Assembly (NCBI GenBank): GCA_011525625.1
Contig: WYAX01000015.1
Location: 372,001-436,000 of the forward strand
Direction: 5' to 3'
DNA length: 64,000 nt
From: Nitrospira defluvii
GTDB taxonomy: Bacteria > Nitrospirota > Nitrospiria > Nitrospirales > Nitrospiraceae
How positions within the stretch are numbered: position 1 is the stretch's first letter; every line of letters starts with the position of its first letter. Below are positions 18,644-27,185 of this stretch, in pieces. The notes under the pieces were generated by a model. The model was not told the DNA's origin. It did no database searches and worked only from the letters and a program-made list of their open reading frames with translations. A program made the translations under genes and the position numbers.

Positions 18644-19534
18644 TCACGGCGCACAAGCTTTTCGCCGCCGATGGCGGTTCGTTGCCGAGACCAGCAGTTG
18701 CTTGATGCGAAAGGCGGGCTCCACCAGTCCGAGCCCGAGAAAACTCGGCGTCAGAAGCGGTTCTGACGCCTTCTTGCCTTCCACGTAGAGATCCACCTGT
18801 TTGCCGCCGGCCAGCAGGGGCAAGCTTTGAATCCGGGCTTGGGTCACGATGCCGAGCAGCGTGATACCCCCTTCGTCGGGACGGCGGCCAGCCCGATCCA
18901 TGTTGTCGGGGAGCCGGAAGACCGGCCCCCCGCTGTTCCCGGGAAAGACGTGGCTGTCGATCAGAAACACTTCGGATCCGGGACGCGTCGGCGAGACCCA
19001 GGAGACGATGCCCTGCCGGACGATCGCCCGCGGCGAGTCGGGGATATCGAAGGCCGCGGGATATCCCAACACCACCACCGGCGCCCCCTCATACAAGTCG
19101 ACGGTCGTCGCGATGTCCATCCAGGCGATGGAAGTGGGCCGGCCCGATTTCGATTGCCGCGGATGAAGCGGGAGCGGAAGACAGGCGAGATCCACGCCTC
19201 GGTCCGGGTGAGGAAACCAGCAGCGCCGCCCTGCCTTGGTGAGTTGAAGGGGAAGGTCAACGATCTGTGCCGGGCCCCGCCGGTGGCTGTCCGGAAAGAC
19301 CATGCCGAGGGTGGACGGTCTCCAGTCCTCGGCCGGATCGGCAAAGACGTGTTTCGCCGTGACCAGCCAGGACATCGGACGCCGCGTCCCATATAATGAA
19401 AACAGCACGCCGGTGCCGACCACGGCAAAAAACGATTTCCGCGACACTCGGCCGCCGCGTGACCGAATCTCGGCCTCTTGCACACAACCGAGGGCCACGG
19501 TTGCCGAGCGCCATCGGTCGATCCATCCGGCCAT
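18644..19534 (-). CDS. Trypsin-like serine protease, S1 family
   Basis: A 296-residue protein with the catalytic triad of chymotrypsin-fold proteases: His in LVTAKHVF, Asp in GVDLACL, and Ser in the motif PGNSGGPVF. No PDZ domain follows, so it differs from DegP/HtrA. No clear N-terminal signal peptide is seen, though a weak hydrophobic segment (FFAVVGTGVLFSLYG) lies at about 35-50 and is part of the fold. I start at ATG 19534, since nothing conserved lies in the longer frame to 19693. It is convergent with the zinc-ribbon gene. Target unknown. Confidence 0.75.
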   Translation of the reverse strand: MAGWIDRWRSATVALGCVQEAEIRSRGGRVSRKSFFAVVGTGVLFSLYGTRRPMSWLVTAKHVFADPAEDWRPSTLGMVFPDSHRRGPAQIVDLPLQLTKAGRRCWFPHPDRGVDLACLPLPLHPRQSKSGRPTSIAWMDIATTVDLYEGAPVVVLGYPAAFDIPDSPRAIVRQGIVSWVSPTRPGSEVFLIDSHVFPGNSGGPVFRLPDNMDRAGRRPDEGGITLLGIVTQARIQSLPLLAGGKQVDLYVEGKKASEPLLTPSFLGLGLVEPAFRIKQLLVSATNRHRRRKACAP

Positions 19535-19913
19535 CCTCCGCTGCCTCCAGTCGGACACTGTTTCGCACGGTTTTCTCTGACGACCAGCAAGCCCGGTGCC
19601 GCGCGACGGCGGCGTCTCTCTCGCGTGAATCCTGACATGGCCCGGCGAACCGGCGTGGTAACCCGCTCCGCTCGGGGTCTGCCCGGATGGCACATCGTTT
19701 CGAGGCGTTCTGCGACAGACTGGTTCCCTCGACTGGGGAAGAAGGCAACGGTCGCCGGTGCGTGGGGCCGGGCATGGCTGTGTTCCGGCTGTTCATGAAG
19801 ACCTGCCCCGGTGCACGATGTGCTCGTGCCGCGAGGGGCGAGCAGTCCGGTTCGCTGGCCGGGCCCCGAATATGCCTATCCCTGGTTCAGCAGATCGGAT
19901 GGCGAGGTGTGGG
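19535..19913. other. Intergenic stretch without a supported gene
   Basis: Several short frames are open here but none has a ribosome site together with a protein-like pattern. The stretch should hold the promoter of the serine protease gene (reading left) and whatever drives the small gene and polX on the right. I saw no repeat or clear terminator. Confidence 0.5.
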
Positions 19914-20093
19914 ATGCAGAAGACGCCGTTCAAGAACTTGCCCAAGCTTGAGTTGAGACGCTACCGGAAGTTCACGCTGAAGAAGGCGCAGGATCAGGCC
20001 ATGGACATGGTTGCCCGGCGGCGAAGATTCTACGGGCAGGATGGCGTCTGGCATTGGTTTCAACCGTGGCGGAGCCGGCATGACCGTGCATAA
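19914..20093 (+). CDS. Small basic hypothetical protein overlapping the polX start
   Basis: A 59-residue basic protein (starts MQKTPFKNLPKLELRRYRKF) with GAGGTGTGGG before its ATG. It overlaps the start of polX by 14 bases, which could couple the two. Composition (many Arg, Lys, Gln, aromatic residues near the end) suggests nucleic-acid contact. It is too short for a confident call and could be a chance frame. Confidence 0.4.
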   Translation: MQKTPFKNLPKLELRRYRKFTLKKAQDQAMDMVARRRRFYGQDGVWHWFQPWRSRHDRA

Positions 20094-21810
20094 CGGCGAG
20101 ATTGCGGCGATCTTTGAGGAGATGGCCGACCTGCTCGAAATCGAAGGGGCCAATCCGTTTCGGGTCCGGGCCTACCGTTTTGCCGCGAGGACGATCCGCG
20201 ATCTTCCCGGCGAGGTGGCCGAGATGGTCGCGCGGGGAGAAGATCTCACCAGCCTGCCCGGTATCGGCGACGATTTAGCCGGAAAAATCCGGGAAATCCT
20301 TCGGACCGGCACCGTCGGTGCCCTGGAGGCCCAGCGCAGCAAGACCCCCGCGACACTGACGGAGCTGCTGCGTATTCCCGGGCTTGGCCCCAAGCGCGTC
20401 CAGGCCCTTGTCCGTGCGCTGAACCTCCGCGGCCTGTCCGATTTGCAGCAGGCGGCGCGGGAGGGGCGTATACGCACCCTTCCCGGATTCGGGGAAAAAA
20501 CCGAACAGCATATCCTCGACGCGTTGGCCGCACGGACCGGGAAAGAGTCTCGCATGCAGCTGGCCCTCGCCATGCCCTCTGCCGAGGCATTGGTGGCCTA
20601 TCTCAACCAGTGCCCAGGGGTCGGCCGCGTTGTGGTGGCCGGAAGTTATCGGCGCGCAAGGGAGACCATCGGCGATCTCGATATTCTCGTGACCGCCGAC
20701 ACGGGGCGGGCCATCACGGACCGATTTGTCCGCTACCCCGAAGTTCGGGAGGTGTTGGTTCACGGCGAGACGAAGGCCAGTGTCCGCCTTCAGAACCACC
20801 TGCAAGTGGATGTGCGGGTGGTTCCTGACGAGAGTTATGGGGCCGCGCTGCTCTATTTCACCGGCAGCAAGCATCACAACGTGGTGCTGCGGCAGTTGGC
20901 CCAGGAGCGAGGGTTCAAGCTCAATGAGTATGGGGTATTTCGCGGGGCGGTCCGCGTCGCCGGTGACACGGAAGCGTCGGTCTATGCCGCAGTCGGCCTG
21001 CCGTGGATTCCCCCGGAGCTCCGGGAAAACCGGGGTGAGTTCGACGCGGCGAAAGAAGGCCGGCTTCCGACGCTCGTGGAACTGCAGGATCTGGTGGGGG
21101 ATCTGCACGCCCATACGACTGCCACGGACGGTCGGCATAGTCTGAAAGAGATGGCGGACGCGGCTCGGCGGCGCGGGCTCCGCTATCTCGCGATTACAGA
21201 CCATTCCCGCCGGTTGACCATGGCCAGGGGCCTCACTCCTGCCAGGCTCTCTGCGCAAATGGACGAGATCGACCGGCTGAACAGGGACCTCACGGACATT
21301 CGCCTGTTGAAAGGGATTGAGGTCGATATTCTCGAAGACGGCTCGCTCGATTTGCCGGATGACGTGCTCGGTCGCTTAGACCTGGTGGTCGGCGCGGTTC
21401 ATAGCCGCTTCACTCTCTCCAAGCAGAAACAAACCGACCGCATCCTGAAAGCCATGGACCATCCGCACTTTTCGATTCTGGCCCATCCCAGCGGCCGCCT
21501 CATCGGTCGCCGTGAGCCCTATGACGTGGACATGGTGCGCATTATCCGGAAAGCCCGGGAGCGCGGCTGCTTCCTGGAGGTGAACGCCCATCCGGAACGG
21601 TTGGACCTGACGGACATCCATTGCCAGATGGCGCGGGAGGAGGGGGTGCTGCTGGCCGTCAACAGCGACGCGCACAGCACGGCCGACCTCGATGACAGGA
21701 GATACGGTGTCGGACAGGCGCGGCGGGGCTGGCTCCGGAAGGCGGATGTCCTCAACACGAGATCCTATGCGGAGGTGACACGATTGTTGAGACGGACGAT
21801 GGAGCCCTGA
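20080..21810 (+). CDS. polX: Family X DNA polymerase with PHP domain (PolX)
   Basis: A 576-residue protein, close to the usual 570 residues. The N-terminal polymerase part has helix-hairpin-helix motifs (LPGIGDDLAGKI and IPGLGPKRVQAL) for DNA binding and the nucleotidyl-transfer pattern GSYRR...GDLDIL with the metal-binding Asp pair. From about 350 comes a PHP domain with DLHAHTTATDG and later AHPSGR and NAHPERLD motifs that bind metals for phosphatase or 3'-5' nuclease activity. By family it fills small gaps during base excision repair. I start at ATG 20080; the ORF extends further left but without conserved sequence. Confidence 0.92.
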   Translation: MTVHNGEIAAIFEEMADLLEIEGANPFRVRAYRFAARTIRDLPGEVAEMVARGEDLTSLPGIGDDLAGKIREILRTGTVGALEAQRSKTPATLTELLRIPGLGPKRVQALVRALNLRGLSDLQQAAREGRIRTLPGFGEKTEQHILDALAARTGKESRMQLALAMPSAEALVAYLNQCPGVGRVVVAGSYRRARETIGDLDILVTADTGRAITDRFVRYPEVREVLVHGETKASVRLQNHLQVDVRVVPDESYGAALLYFTGSKHHNVVLRQLAQERGFKLNEYGVFRGAVRVAGDTEASVYAAVGLPWIPPELRENRGEFDAAKEGRLPTLVELQDLVGDLHAHTTATDGRHSLKEMADAARRRGLRYLAITDHSRRLTMARGLTPARLSAQMDEIDRLNRDLTDIRLLKGIEVDILEDGSLDLPDDVLGRLDLVVGAVHSRFTLSKQKQTDRILKAMDHPHFSILAHPSGRLIGRREPYDVDMVRIIRKARERGCFLEVNAHPERLDLTDIHCQMAREEGVLLAVNSDAHSTADLDDRRYGVGQARRGWLRKADVLNTRSYAEVTRLLRRTMEP

Positions 21811-21875
21811 CGGTGCCGGACGGCTCATGTGGGGGCCAGTCGCGTGACGGTGACGAGATCGGAGGAGGGAAGACG

Positions 21876-23219
21876 ATGACGGAACGAGCCGACCTGTTGG
21901 CGAAGGCGTCGAAACCGGCGGAAGACGCGTTGCGCCTGCACGCCTACTACAAGGGTAAGATGCAGACAATGCCCAAGTGCGCGATCCGCAGCCTGGAAGA
22001 CTTTTCCGTCTGGTACACGCCCGGAGTGGCCGCACCCTGCAAGGCCATTCAGGCCGATCCTGATTCGATCTACGAATACACGAACAAGGGGAACATGATC
22101 GCCGTCGTCTCCGACGGGACGCGCGTGTTGGGGCTGGGCGACATCGGCCCGGGCGCCGGATTGCCGGTCATGGAAGGCAAGGCGATGTTGTTCAAATATC
22201 TGGGCGGGGTGGATGCCGTCCCGATCTGTCTCGACACGAAAGATCCCGATGAACTCATCAGGACCGTCCGCGTACTCAGTCCGTCCTTCGGGGCCATCAA
22301 CCTGGAGGATATTGCGATGCCCAAGTGTTTCCGGATTCTGCGCGAGCTACGGGCGATCAGTCCGATTCCTGTCTGGCACGATGACCAGCAGGGGACCGGG
22401 ACGGTGCTGCTGGCGGCGTTGATGAACGCGCTGAGCGTGGTGGGAAAAGACATGGGGCAGGTGCGCATTGCCATGATCGGCATGGGAGCGGCCAACGTGC
22501 CGACCTATCGATTTCTCACTGCGTGCGGCGCCGATCCCGCGAGAATCGTCGCCTGCGATGCGGGAGGCATCCTTGGAACTCACCGACGGGAGTACGAACA
22601 GGATTCGGCGTTCAGCGAGCAATGGAACGTGTGTCGTCACACCAATCCGGCCGGTGTACGAGGCGGTATCGAAGAAGCGTTACGAGGCGCCGATGTGTGT
22701 GTGGCCTTCTCGGCCGGCGGCATCATCAAGCCGGAATGGGTAAAAGGCATGGCGCGGGATGCCATTGTGTTCGCCTGCGCCAATCCCGTCCCCGAAATCT
22801 GGCCCTGGGAGGCGAAGGAGGCAGGCGCGCGCATCGTGGCGACCGGACGCAGCGATTTCCCCAACCAGGTGAATAACTCGCTCGTGTTCCCCGGCATCTT
22901 TCGCGGTGTGCTCGACGTGCGGGCGAAGGCCATTACCGACGAAATGGCGATCGCGGCGGCGCATGAACTGGCCCTGTGCGCCAGGGAGCGCGGCATCCAT
23001 GAGGAGAGTATTCTGCCGACGATGGAGGAATGGCAGGTGCCGATGCGGCTTGCCGTGGCCACGGCGACCAAGGCCCAGGAACAGGGCTTGGCGACGGTTG
23101 CGAGAACGCGCGACCAGGTGCACATTCTAGCGGAATCGAAGATCCGTTCCGCGCATGAAGCGATGCGCGTGTTGCTGCGCGAGGGGCTGATTGTTGCGCC
23201 GTCGGCAGCGAGGGAATGA
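21876..23219 (+). CDS. NAD(P)-dependent malic enzyme
   Basis: A 447-residue enzyme converting malate to pyruvate and CO2 with reduction of NAD(P). Visible motifs are WYTPGVAAPCKAI, VSDGTRVLGLGDIG, NLEDIAMPKCF and VWHDDQQGTGTV in the malic domain, then the dinucleotide-binding segment IAMIGMGAANVP. The start at 21876 has GGAGGAGGGA six bases upstream. The length fits the short bacterial form without a phosphotransacetylase-like domain. It supplies pyruvate, which suits the PDH-type operon found 6 kb to the left. Confidence 0.92.
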   Translation: MTERADLLAKASKPAEDALRLHAYYKGKMQTMPKCAIRSLEDFSVWYTPGVAAPCKAIQADPDSIYEYTNKGNMIAVVSDGTRVLGLGDIGPGAGLPVMEGKAMLFKYLGGVDAVPICLDTKDPDELIRTVRVLSPSFGAINLEDIAMPKCFRILRELRAISPIPVWHDDQQGTGTVLLAALMNALSVVGKDMGQVRIAMIGMGAANVPTYRFLTACGADPARIVACDAGGILGTHRREYEQDSAFSEQWNVCRHTNPAGVRGGIEEALRGADVCVAFSAGGIIKPEWVKGMARDAIVFACANPVPEIWPWEAKEAGARIVATGRSDFPNQVNNSLVFPGIFRGVLDVRAKAITDEMAIAAAHELALCARERGIHEESILPTMEEWQVPMRLAVATATKAQEQGLATVARTRDQVHILAESKIRSAHEAMRVLLREGLIVAPSAARE

Positions 23220-23486
23220 TCGAAATGGGGGAGCCGGGAATTGTGATGGCCGTGCAGGCCTAGGCGCAGGGTCGAGTTGTATTAAGCGGTATTCAATAGA
23301 ACGGAAAACGTCCGATGAGCTCGGGCCTCGAAAGGCCGCTCTCGGCCAAGTGCGGAAGTTCGGGGCTAAGATCGCACCGCCATCAAGCGGTCCTCAGCCC
23401 TGCCGCATTGACGCGATTCAGTTCGGCGGCGGGCCACGAAGCGCACTGCTCGCCCTTCTGCGGGGTCCGGCGGTTCACCATTCGGC

Positions 23487-25325
23487 TCACTCCTCCGGGA
23501 TGAAACCACGACGCCCTTGGTCGTTCCCAGTGAATAGCTCGACGTTCACGCCATCGAGCATCCCATCGACAGGAAGTTGGTGGCTGTTCTCGATGATGAT
23601 GACCTGTGCTTCTGTGAAGGCGGTCTTCACGCTCTCCCAGAAGTGCTTCTTGATGTCCTGCGGAAACGACGACTCGTCCGCATCGGGCTCCTCGTAGACT
23701 AGAAGCGGAGAGTCGATGAGAACAAAGTTTGGGAACGGGCACTCGTCCTCGATGCAGAGGCGCAGGAGCGCGAGGTTGAACGCGGCCCTTGTTATGGCTC
23801 GCACGCCCTTGCCGTGGCTCCTACGCGCTCGCCCAGAAATTACGACGTCCTGGTCGTTCTCACTGAACGTGACGCGATCGAGTTCAGGGAAGTGCCATGC
23901 TTTCAGCAGCGCTTCGACTTCCCTACTGAACGGGTCGGCCTGAGCAGTGGTCACGGCTGCGCCAGCGACGTCGGTCTTATGCCTCTTCTTGGGCTTGTTC
24001 GCCTCTTCAAGCAGCTCGTTCAACTCCTGGATTCGCTCGAGGTGTTCGATCGCCTTGCGGCAGGCCTCTGCGCGTACACGTAGGTCATCAACCTTCTTGG
24101 AGGCCACCTCGACGTGCTGCCCCATCAACGCCTTCAGATCTGACGCAATCGCATCCAGTTCGCGCTGGCGCGTATTGCGGGTGCTTTGAAGCTGCTCGAC
24201 CTCGGCAGCGTTTGCGCTCCGAGTGGCCTGCAGATCCTGGAGAAGCTTGAACGTCTTGGCCGCCTCCGCCTTACACGAATACGCAACATCTGCAGGGGAA
24301 AGGCGCGTATCTTGATGGCTGTGGTCGTGATGTTCGGCGCGTGCACCGCACATCGGACAGCACTCCTCCTTGAGCTGATCGAGCCGAACCCCCGCCTCAG
24401 CGATTGTCTCCAACCTTCGTAAGTCAGACTCGTACTGCTCCTGCAGCAGGTCGAACCTCGTCTGGAGCTCAGACAAGACCGCGAGCTTTGACTCAGCCGT
24501 TTTCAGCGCCGTCCACACCGTGCTGCGCTTCGTCTGCAGAGGCGCGAGGTTAGCCTGCGCGGCGTTTCGCTCGGCAAGAGAAGTTTGAATCGATGCATCA
24601 ATCCGCGTCAGGCGCTCTCGTTCCTCGGCGAGGGTGCTCACCTCACCAAGCTCGGCGAGACGCCCGCGGGTCGTCTTCAGAAGGCCTTCGAGCAGCTCCA
24701 CCTTACCAGCCTGCCGCCCCTTTGCGACCTTTGGATCTTCCTTCGCAATGATTGAGGAATCGTCGGTGCCCGTGAGAAGTAGGCGAAACACACCGCTCTC
24801 AACCGTCTTGTGAATGACCTGGCCACTTAGTACGGGTGAGTCTTCCTTGATGACCGTCTCTTCGTCGATGATAACGAGTCGTGCAATATCGCGAAAGCTG
24901 AGCGGGCGCGTCGCGCCACGCTCGTTGGTGCGCACCTTTTTCGTGCCCAATCCCGACAGGTCGAGCAAGAACTGAGAGACTGTGTCTTCCTTGCCGCCTT
25001 GGTGTTTCGCCGAGAGTACACGGTCGGGTTTCCCGTCGGTCTTGCAGAGGATCTCACCGCCCCGCACGCTCCTCTCCAGCGAGTAGACGCGCTGGTCGCT
25101 GTTGGCCTCGATCTCGAGGACGACGGAACTGTAGCCAGCCGCTTCGGGGATCTCCTTCGGTGGGTCGCCGCTTCCCAGCGCATAGTCTAGGCACTGCGCG
25201 ATGAAACTCTTGCCGGTGTCCGAAGGCCCAGCGACCACGTTCAGGCCACGCGTGAATGTGACTACTGCGGGCGCCTTCCCCGGTCCGACCAGCGCGAGTC
25301 GCCGAATCGCGAAGCCAAACTTCAT
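23487..25325 (-). CDS. ABC-3C system ATPase, Rad50/SMC-like with CPMC hook
   Basis: A 612-residue ABC-class ATPase. Walker A is GPSDTGKS at 33-40. Residues about 200-460 are coiled coil, and a CPMC motif at 323-326, close to the middle, looks like a Rad50-type zinc hook. The C-terminal lobe has the Walker B segment FVLIDSPLL. ABC three-component (ABC-3C) systems, described by Krishnan and colleagues (2020), pair such an ATPase with a middle component and a variable effector in conflict with phages and plasmids. The start ATG overlaps the stop of the middle component (ATGA). It is the last gene of the operon. The C-terminal part is of the DUF3732 type as far as I can judge. Confidence 0.85.
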   Translation of the reverse strand: MKFGFAIRRLALVGPGKAPAVVTFTRGLNVVAGPSDTGKSFIAQCLDYALGSGDPPKEIPEAAGYSSVVLEIEANSDQRVYSLERSVRGGEILCKTDGKPDRVLSAKHQGGKEDTVSQFLLDLSGLGTKKVRTNERGATRPLSFRDIARLVIIDEETVIKEDSPVLSGQVIHKTVESGVFRLLLTGTDDSSIIAKEDPKVAKGRQAGKVELLEGLLKTTRGRLAELGEVSTLAEERERLTRIDASIQTSLAERNAAQANLAPLQTKRSTVWTALKTAESKLAVLSELQTRFDLLQEQYESDLRRLETIAEAGVRLDQLKEECCPMCGARAEHHDHSHQDTRLSPADVAYSCKAEAAKTFKLLQDLQATRSANAAEVEQLQSTRNTRQRELDAIASDLKALMGQHVEVASKKVDDLRVRAEACRKAIEHLERIQELNELLEEANKPKKRHKTDVAGAAVTTAQADPFSREVEALLKAWHFPELDRVTFSENDQDVVISGRARRSHGKGVRAITRAAFNLALLRLCIEDECPFPNFVLIDSPLLVYEEPDADESSFPQDIKKHFWESVKTAFTEAQVIIIENSHQLPVDGMLDGVNVELFTGNDQGRRGFIPEE

Positions 25326-25828
25326 TGCGCCTCCTCGGTCCAGAGAACAGACTCCATTGAGAATTCGGCACCCCACCTGCCGATGCGGTCGCGGACTATC
25401 GTGTTGAGCTCGGCGTCCTCAATCAGGCCGAAGCTGTCGACCACCCAGTCAGCGCGTTCGCGAAGGATCTTCAAGTACTCAGTGCTCAGCGTGTCGAGAA
25501 AATCGGCGGACTTGTCGGTTGCCGCAAAAAAGATGCCTCCGTCCTTGTAAACGCGCTCAACGAGTCCGCGGCTCTCGTAGAGAGTGAGGCCATCTTGAAG
25601 CACGCCGCGACGAACCAGGATCTCTCCTCCGCGATGAGGCGTTTGGGGATGCAGCCCCTCGGGCCCGCCCTCGATGTCATCAGAGTGAATGAGGAAGTAG
25701 TCGAAGATGACAAGCCGCTGTAGCGCATACGCCACAGGGAATGCTGTCGTCAGCACGCACAGCGCTCGCAGGCCGATCTCGACAGGCCCGTTGAATGGCG
25801 AGAGTAGCCGGGTTGATCTTTCCGTCAT
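25322..25828 (-). CDS. ABC-3C system middle component (type 2-like)
   Basis: A 168-residue protein. The N-terminal FNGPVEIGLRALCVLTTAFP, the HSDDIEGGPEGLHP segment and RGGEILVRRGVLQDGL match the pattern of the ABC-3C middle component 2, as I remember it. A winged-helix-like layout is likely. It is thought to connect the effector with the ATPase. I start at ATG 25828, which overlaps the effector stop as ATGA; a GTG at 25837 is possible. The stop also overlaps the ATPase start as ATGA, so all are translated together. Confidence 0.82.
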   Translation of the reverse strand: MTERSTRLLSPFNGPVEIGLRALCVLTTAFPVAYALQRLVIFDYFLIHSDDIEGGPEGLHPQTPHRGGEILVRRGVLQDGLTLYESRGLVERVYKDGGIFFAATDKSADFLDTLSTEYLKILRERADWVVDSFGLIEDAELNTIVRDRIGRWGAEFSMESVLWTEEAQ

Positions 25829-26913
25829 TTGACCCACCGGACCTTTCCATCATTGGCAAGCTGATGGCAGATGCCGCCACGATCACGCGTGTGGATGCGG
25901 GTGGTGAGCGGGTTGTTGGTAAGCTGTAGCGAGCGGGCTGTTTTCACCGCCGCGACAACGCGACGATAGCCGTCTGCGTGATCACTGCGGACCTCGTCCT
26001 TGATGCCGGAATGGACCTCGTCTTGTAGTTTTTCGAACTCGCCCGCAGGCAGCGTGTCCCGGGAGAAGGTTCGCAAGCCCTCAGCGCTATAGAACTCGAC
26101 GCGCGCGTCATGGAAGTGCTCGCGGAGGTCTTCCCGGGACGCCAGCTCTGCGTCGAGATCCTTCACGTCCTGTTTGAGATGATCCGCATACGCACGTCGA
26201 AGCTCACCGACAAAGATCGCCTCGTTGTCGGCCGGCATGCTTGGCGGCGGTAGCGGTTCAGGACGCGGTGGGAGTCCACCACCAAACCGCGCCACGTACC
26301 AGCGCGTCTTAGCGTGTTCTTCGATGATACGGAGGAGCGGCTTCGTCTTGAAGATCGAGAAGTCGAGGCTTGCGATATGCGCCTTCATCACAGCGTCGCA
26401 CTCAACGACTTGCGTCTTAGTGATTGCCGTTCGACACATCTTGTCCCAGTTCGCGAGAAGGCCATCACGCAGTGCTTGGGGCTTCTTCAAGAGGTTCGAG
26501 AGTTTAGGGCCGACTCCCTGCGGTGCAACGAAGAAGTAGCGTCGAGGGTACGAGTACTCGCCGTTCAGCGTGTAGTATGCGAGCTTGCCCAACTCGACCC
26601 AGACGTCGCTGGGCGCGAGCGCTCTATGGTAGTGCTTGCACTGGTAGTTATCCCACGCACCGTTGCCGCCCTTCACGGTCGCAATGACATCGCGTCCCAT
26701 GTCGCCTGCACCGCCGCACCGCTCGACCAGCTCGTATTCGGCCCGCAGCGAATCGACCCACTCCTGAACGAAGTGCTCCCACTGGTCAGGGCTGAAGAGC
26801 CTGACGCGGTCCGCAGGATGCACCGGAAGTCCCGATGCCACGACGTCCGCGGCCAGACCGGGCGGCGGCGCCGAAGGCTGAGGGACCGGGACGGGAGGCG
26901 GAATCGTCCTCAT
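25825..26913 (-). CDS. ABC-3C system effector with restriction-endonuclease-like N-terminus
   Basis: A 362-residue protein. After a Pro-rich leader (1-20), a domain at about 40-190 has the Mrr-like nuclease pattern: a helix with Glu (WEHFVQEW), then GRDVIATV with Asp75, then QCK at 91-93. These are the expected metal-binding residues of the PD-(D/E)xK fold. The rest (about 235-362) should be the C-terminal ABC-3C domain that contacts the middle component. The inference is DNA cleavage when the ATPase senses an invader. Its ATG overlaps the stop of the small upstream gene and its stop overlaps the middle component. Confidence 0.8.
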   Translation of the reverse strand: MRTIPPPVPVPQPSAPPPGLAADVVASGLPVHPADRVRLFSPDQWEHFVQEWVDSLRAEYELVERCGGAGDMGRDVIATVKGGNGAWDNYQCKHYHRALAPSDVWVELGKLAYYTLNGEYSYPRRYFFVAPQGVGPKLSNLLKKPQALRDGLLANWDKMCRTAITKTQVVECDAVMKAHIASLDFSIFKTKPLLRIIEEHAKTRWYVARFGGGLPPRPEPLPPPSMPADNEAIFVGELRRAYADHLKQDVKDLDAELASREDLREHFHDARVEFYSAEGLRTFSRDTLPAGEFEKLQDEVHSGIKDEVRSDHADGYRRVVAAVKTARSLQLTNNPLTTRIHTRDRGGICHQLANDGKVRWVK

Positions 26914-27185
26914 GAGCTCAGCTCTTCGCCATCACCAACAACCGCTCGAAAGCCCAGCGCTGAGGCTCCGGCGTGACCGGCTTGCTGGTCACGCCACCGT
27001 CCCACATCAATCTTGCCGATCACTGCGCCTACGATGAGAGCGGAGCAGCATTTCTTTAGGAAGGGATTCGTGCGTTTGGCTACATCGAGTACGGCCTCGC
27101 CCTTCTCAGTTTCGCGCGCGATGTACTCGACGATTGCACGCTGCTCCTCAACTGGTGACTTCGCGTCGCACTGTCGTGTCGTCAA
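26910..27185 (-). CDS. Small first gene of the ABC-3C operon, unknown function
   Basis: A 91-residue protein read from a TTG start (27185) with AGAGGTGG five bases upstream. The N-terminal half is charged and helical (EEQRAIVEYIARETEKGEAV) and the middle is hydrophobic (CSALIVGAVIGK), perhaps a short amphipathic or membrane helix. The stop overlaps the effector ATG (ATGA), so it belongs to the operon. I do not recognise it. It may be an extra subunit, an antitoxin-like regulator, or the 5' remnant of a longer gene. Confidence 0.55.
   Translation of the reverse strand: MTTRQCDAKSPVEEQRAIVEYIARETEKGEAVLDVAKRTNPFLKKCCSALIVGAVIGKIDVGRWRDQQAGHAGASALGFRAVVGDGEELSS

Noticed and set aside
20275-21258. 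327-residue minus-strand frame in polX
   Set aside because: Lies opposite the helix-hairpin-helix and PHP motifs of PolX.
23220-23486. Possible remnant gene between malic enzyme and the ABC-3C operon
   Set aside because: Frames here are short and shifted. I found no convincing homology, so I do not call it a pseudogene.
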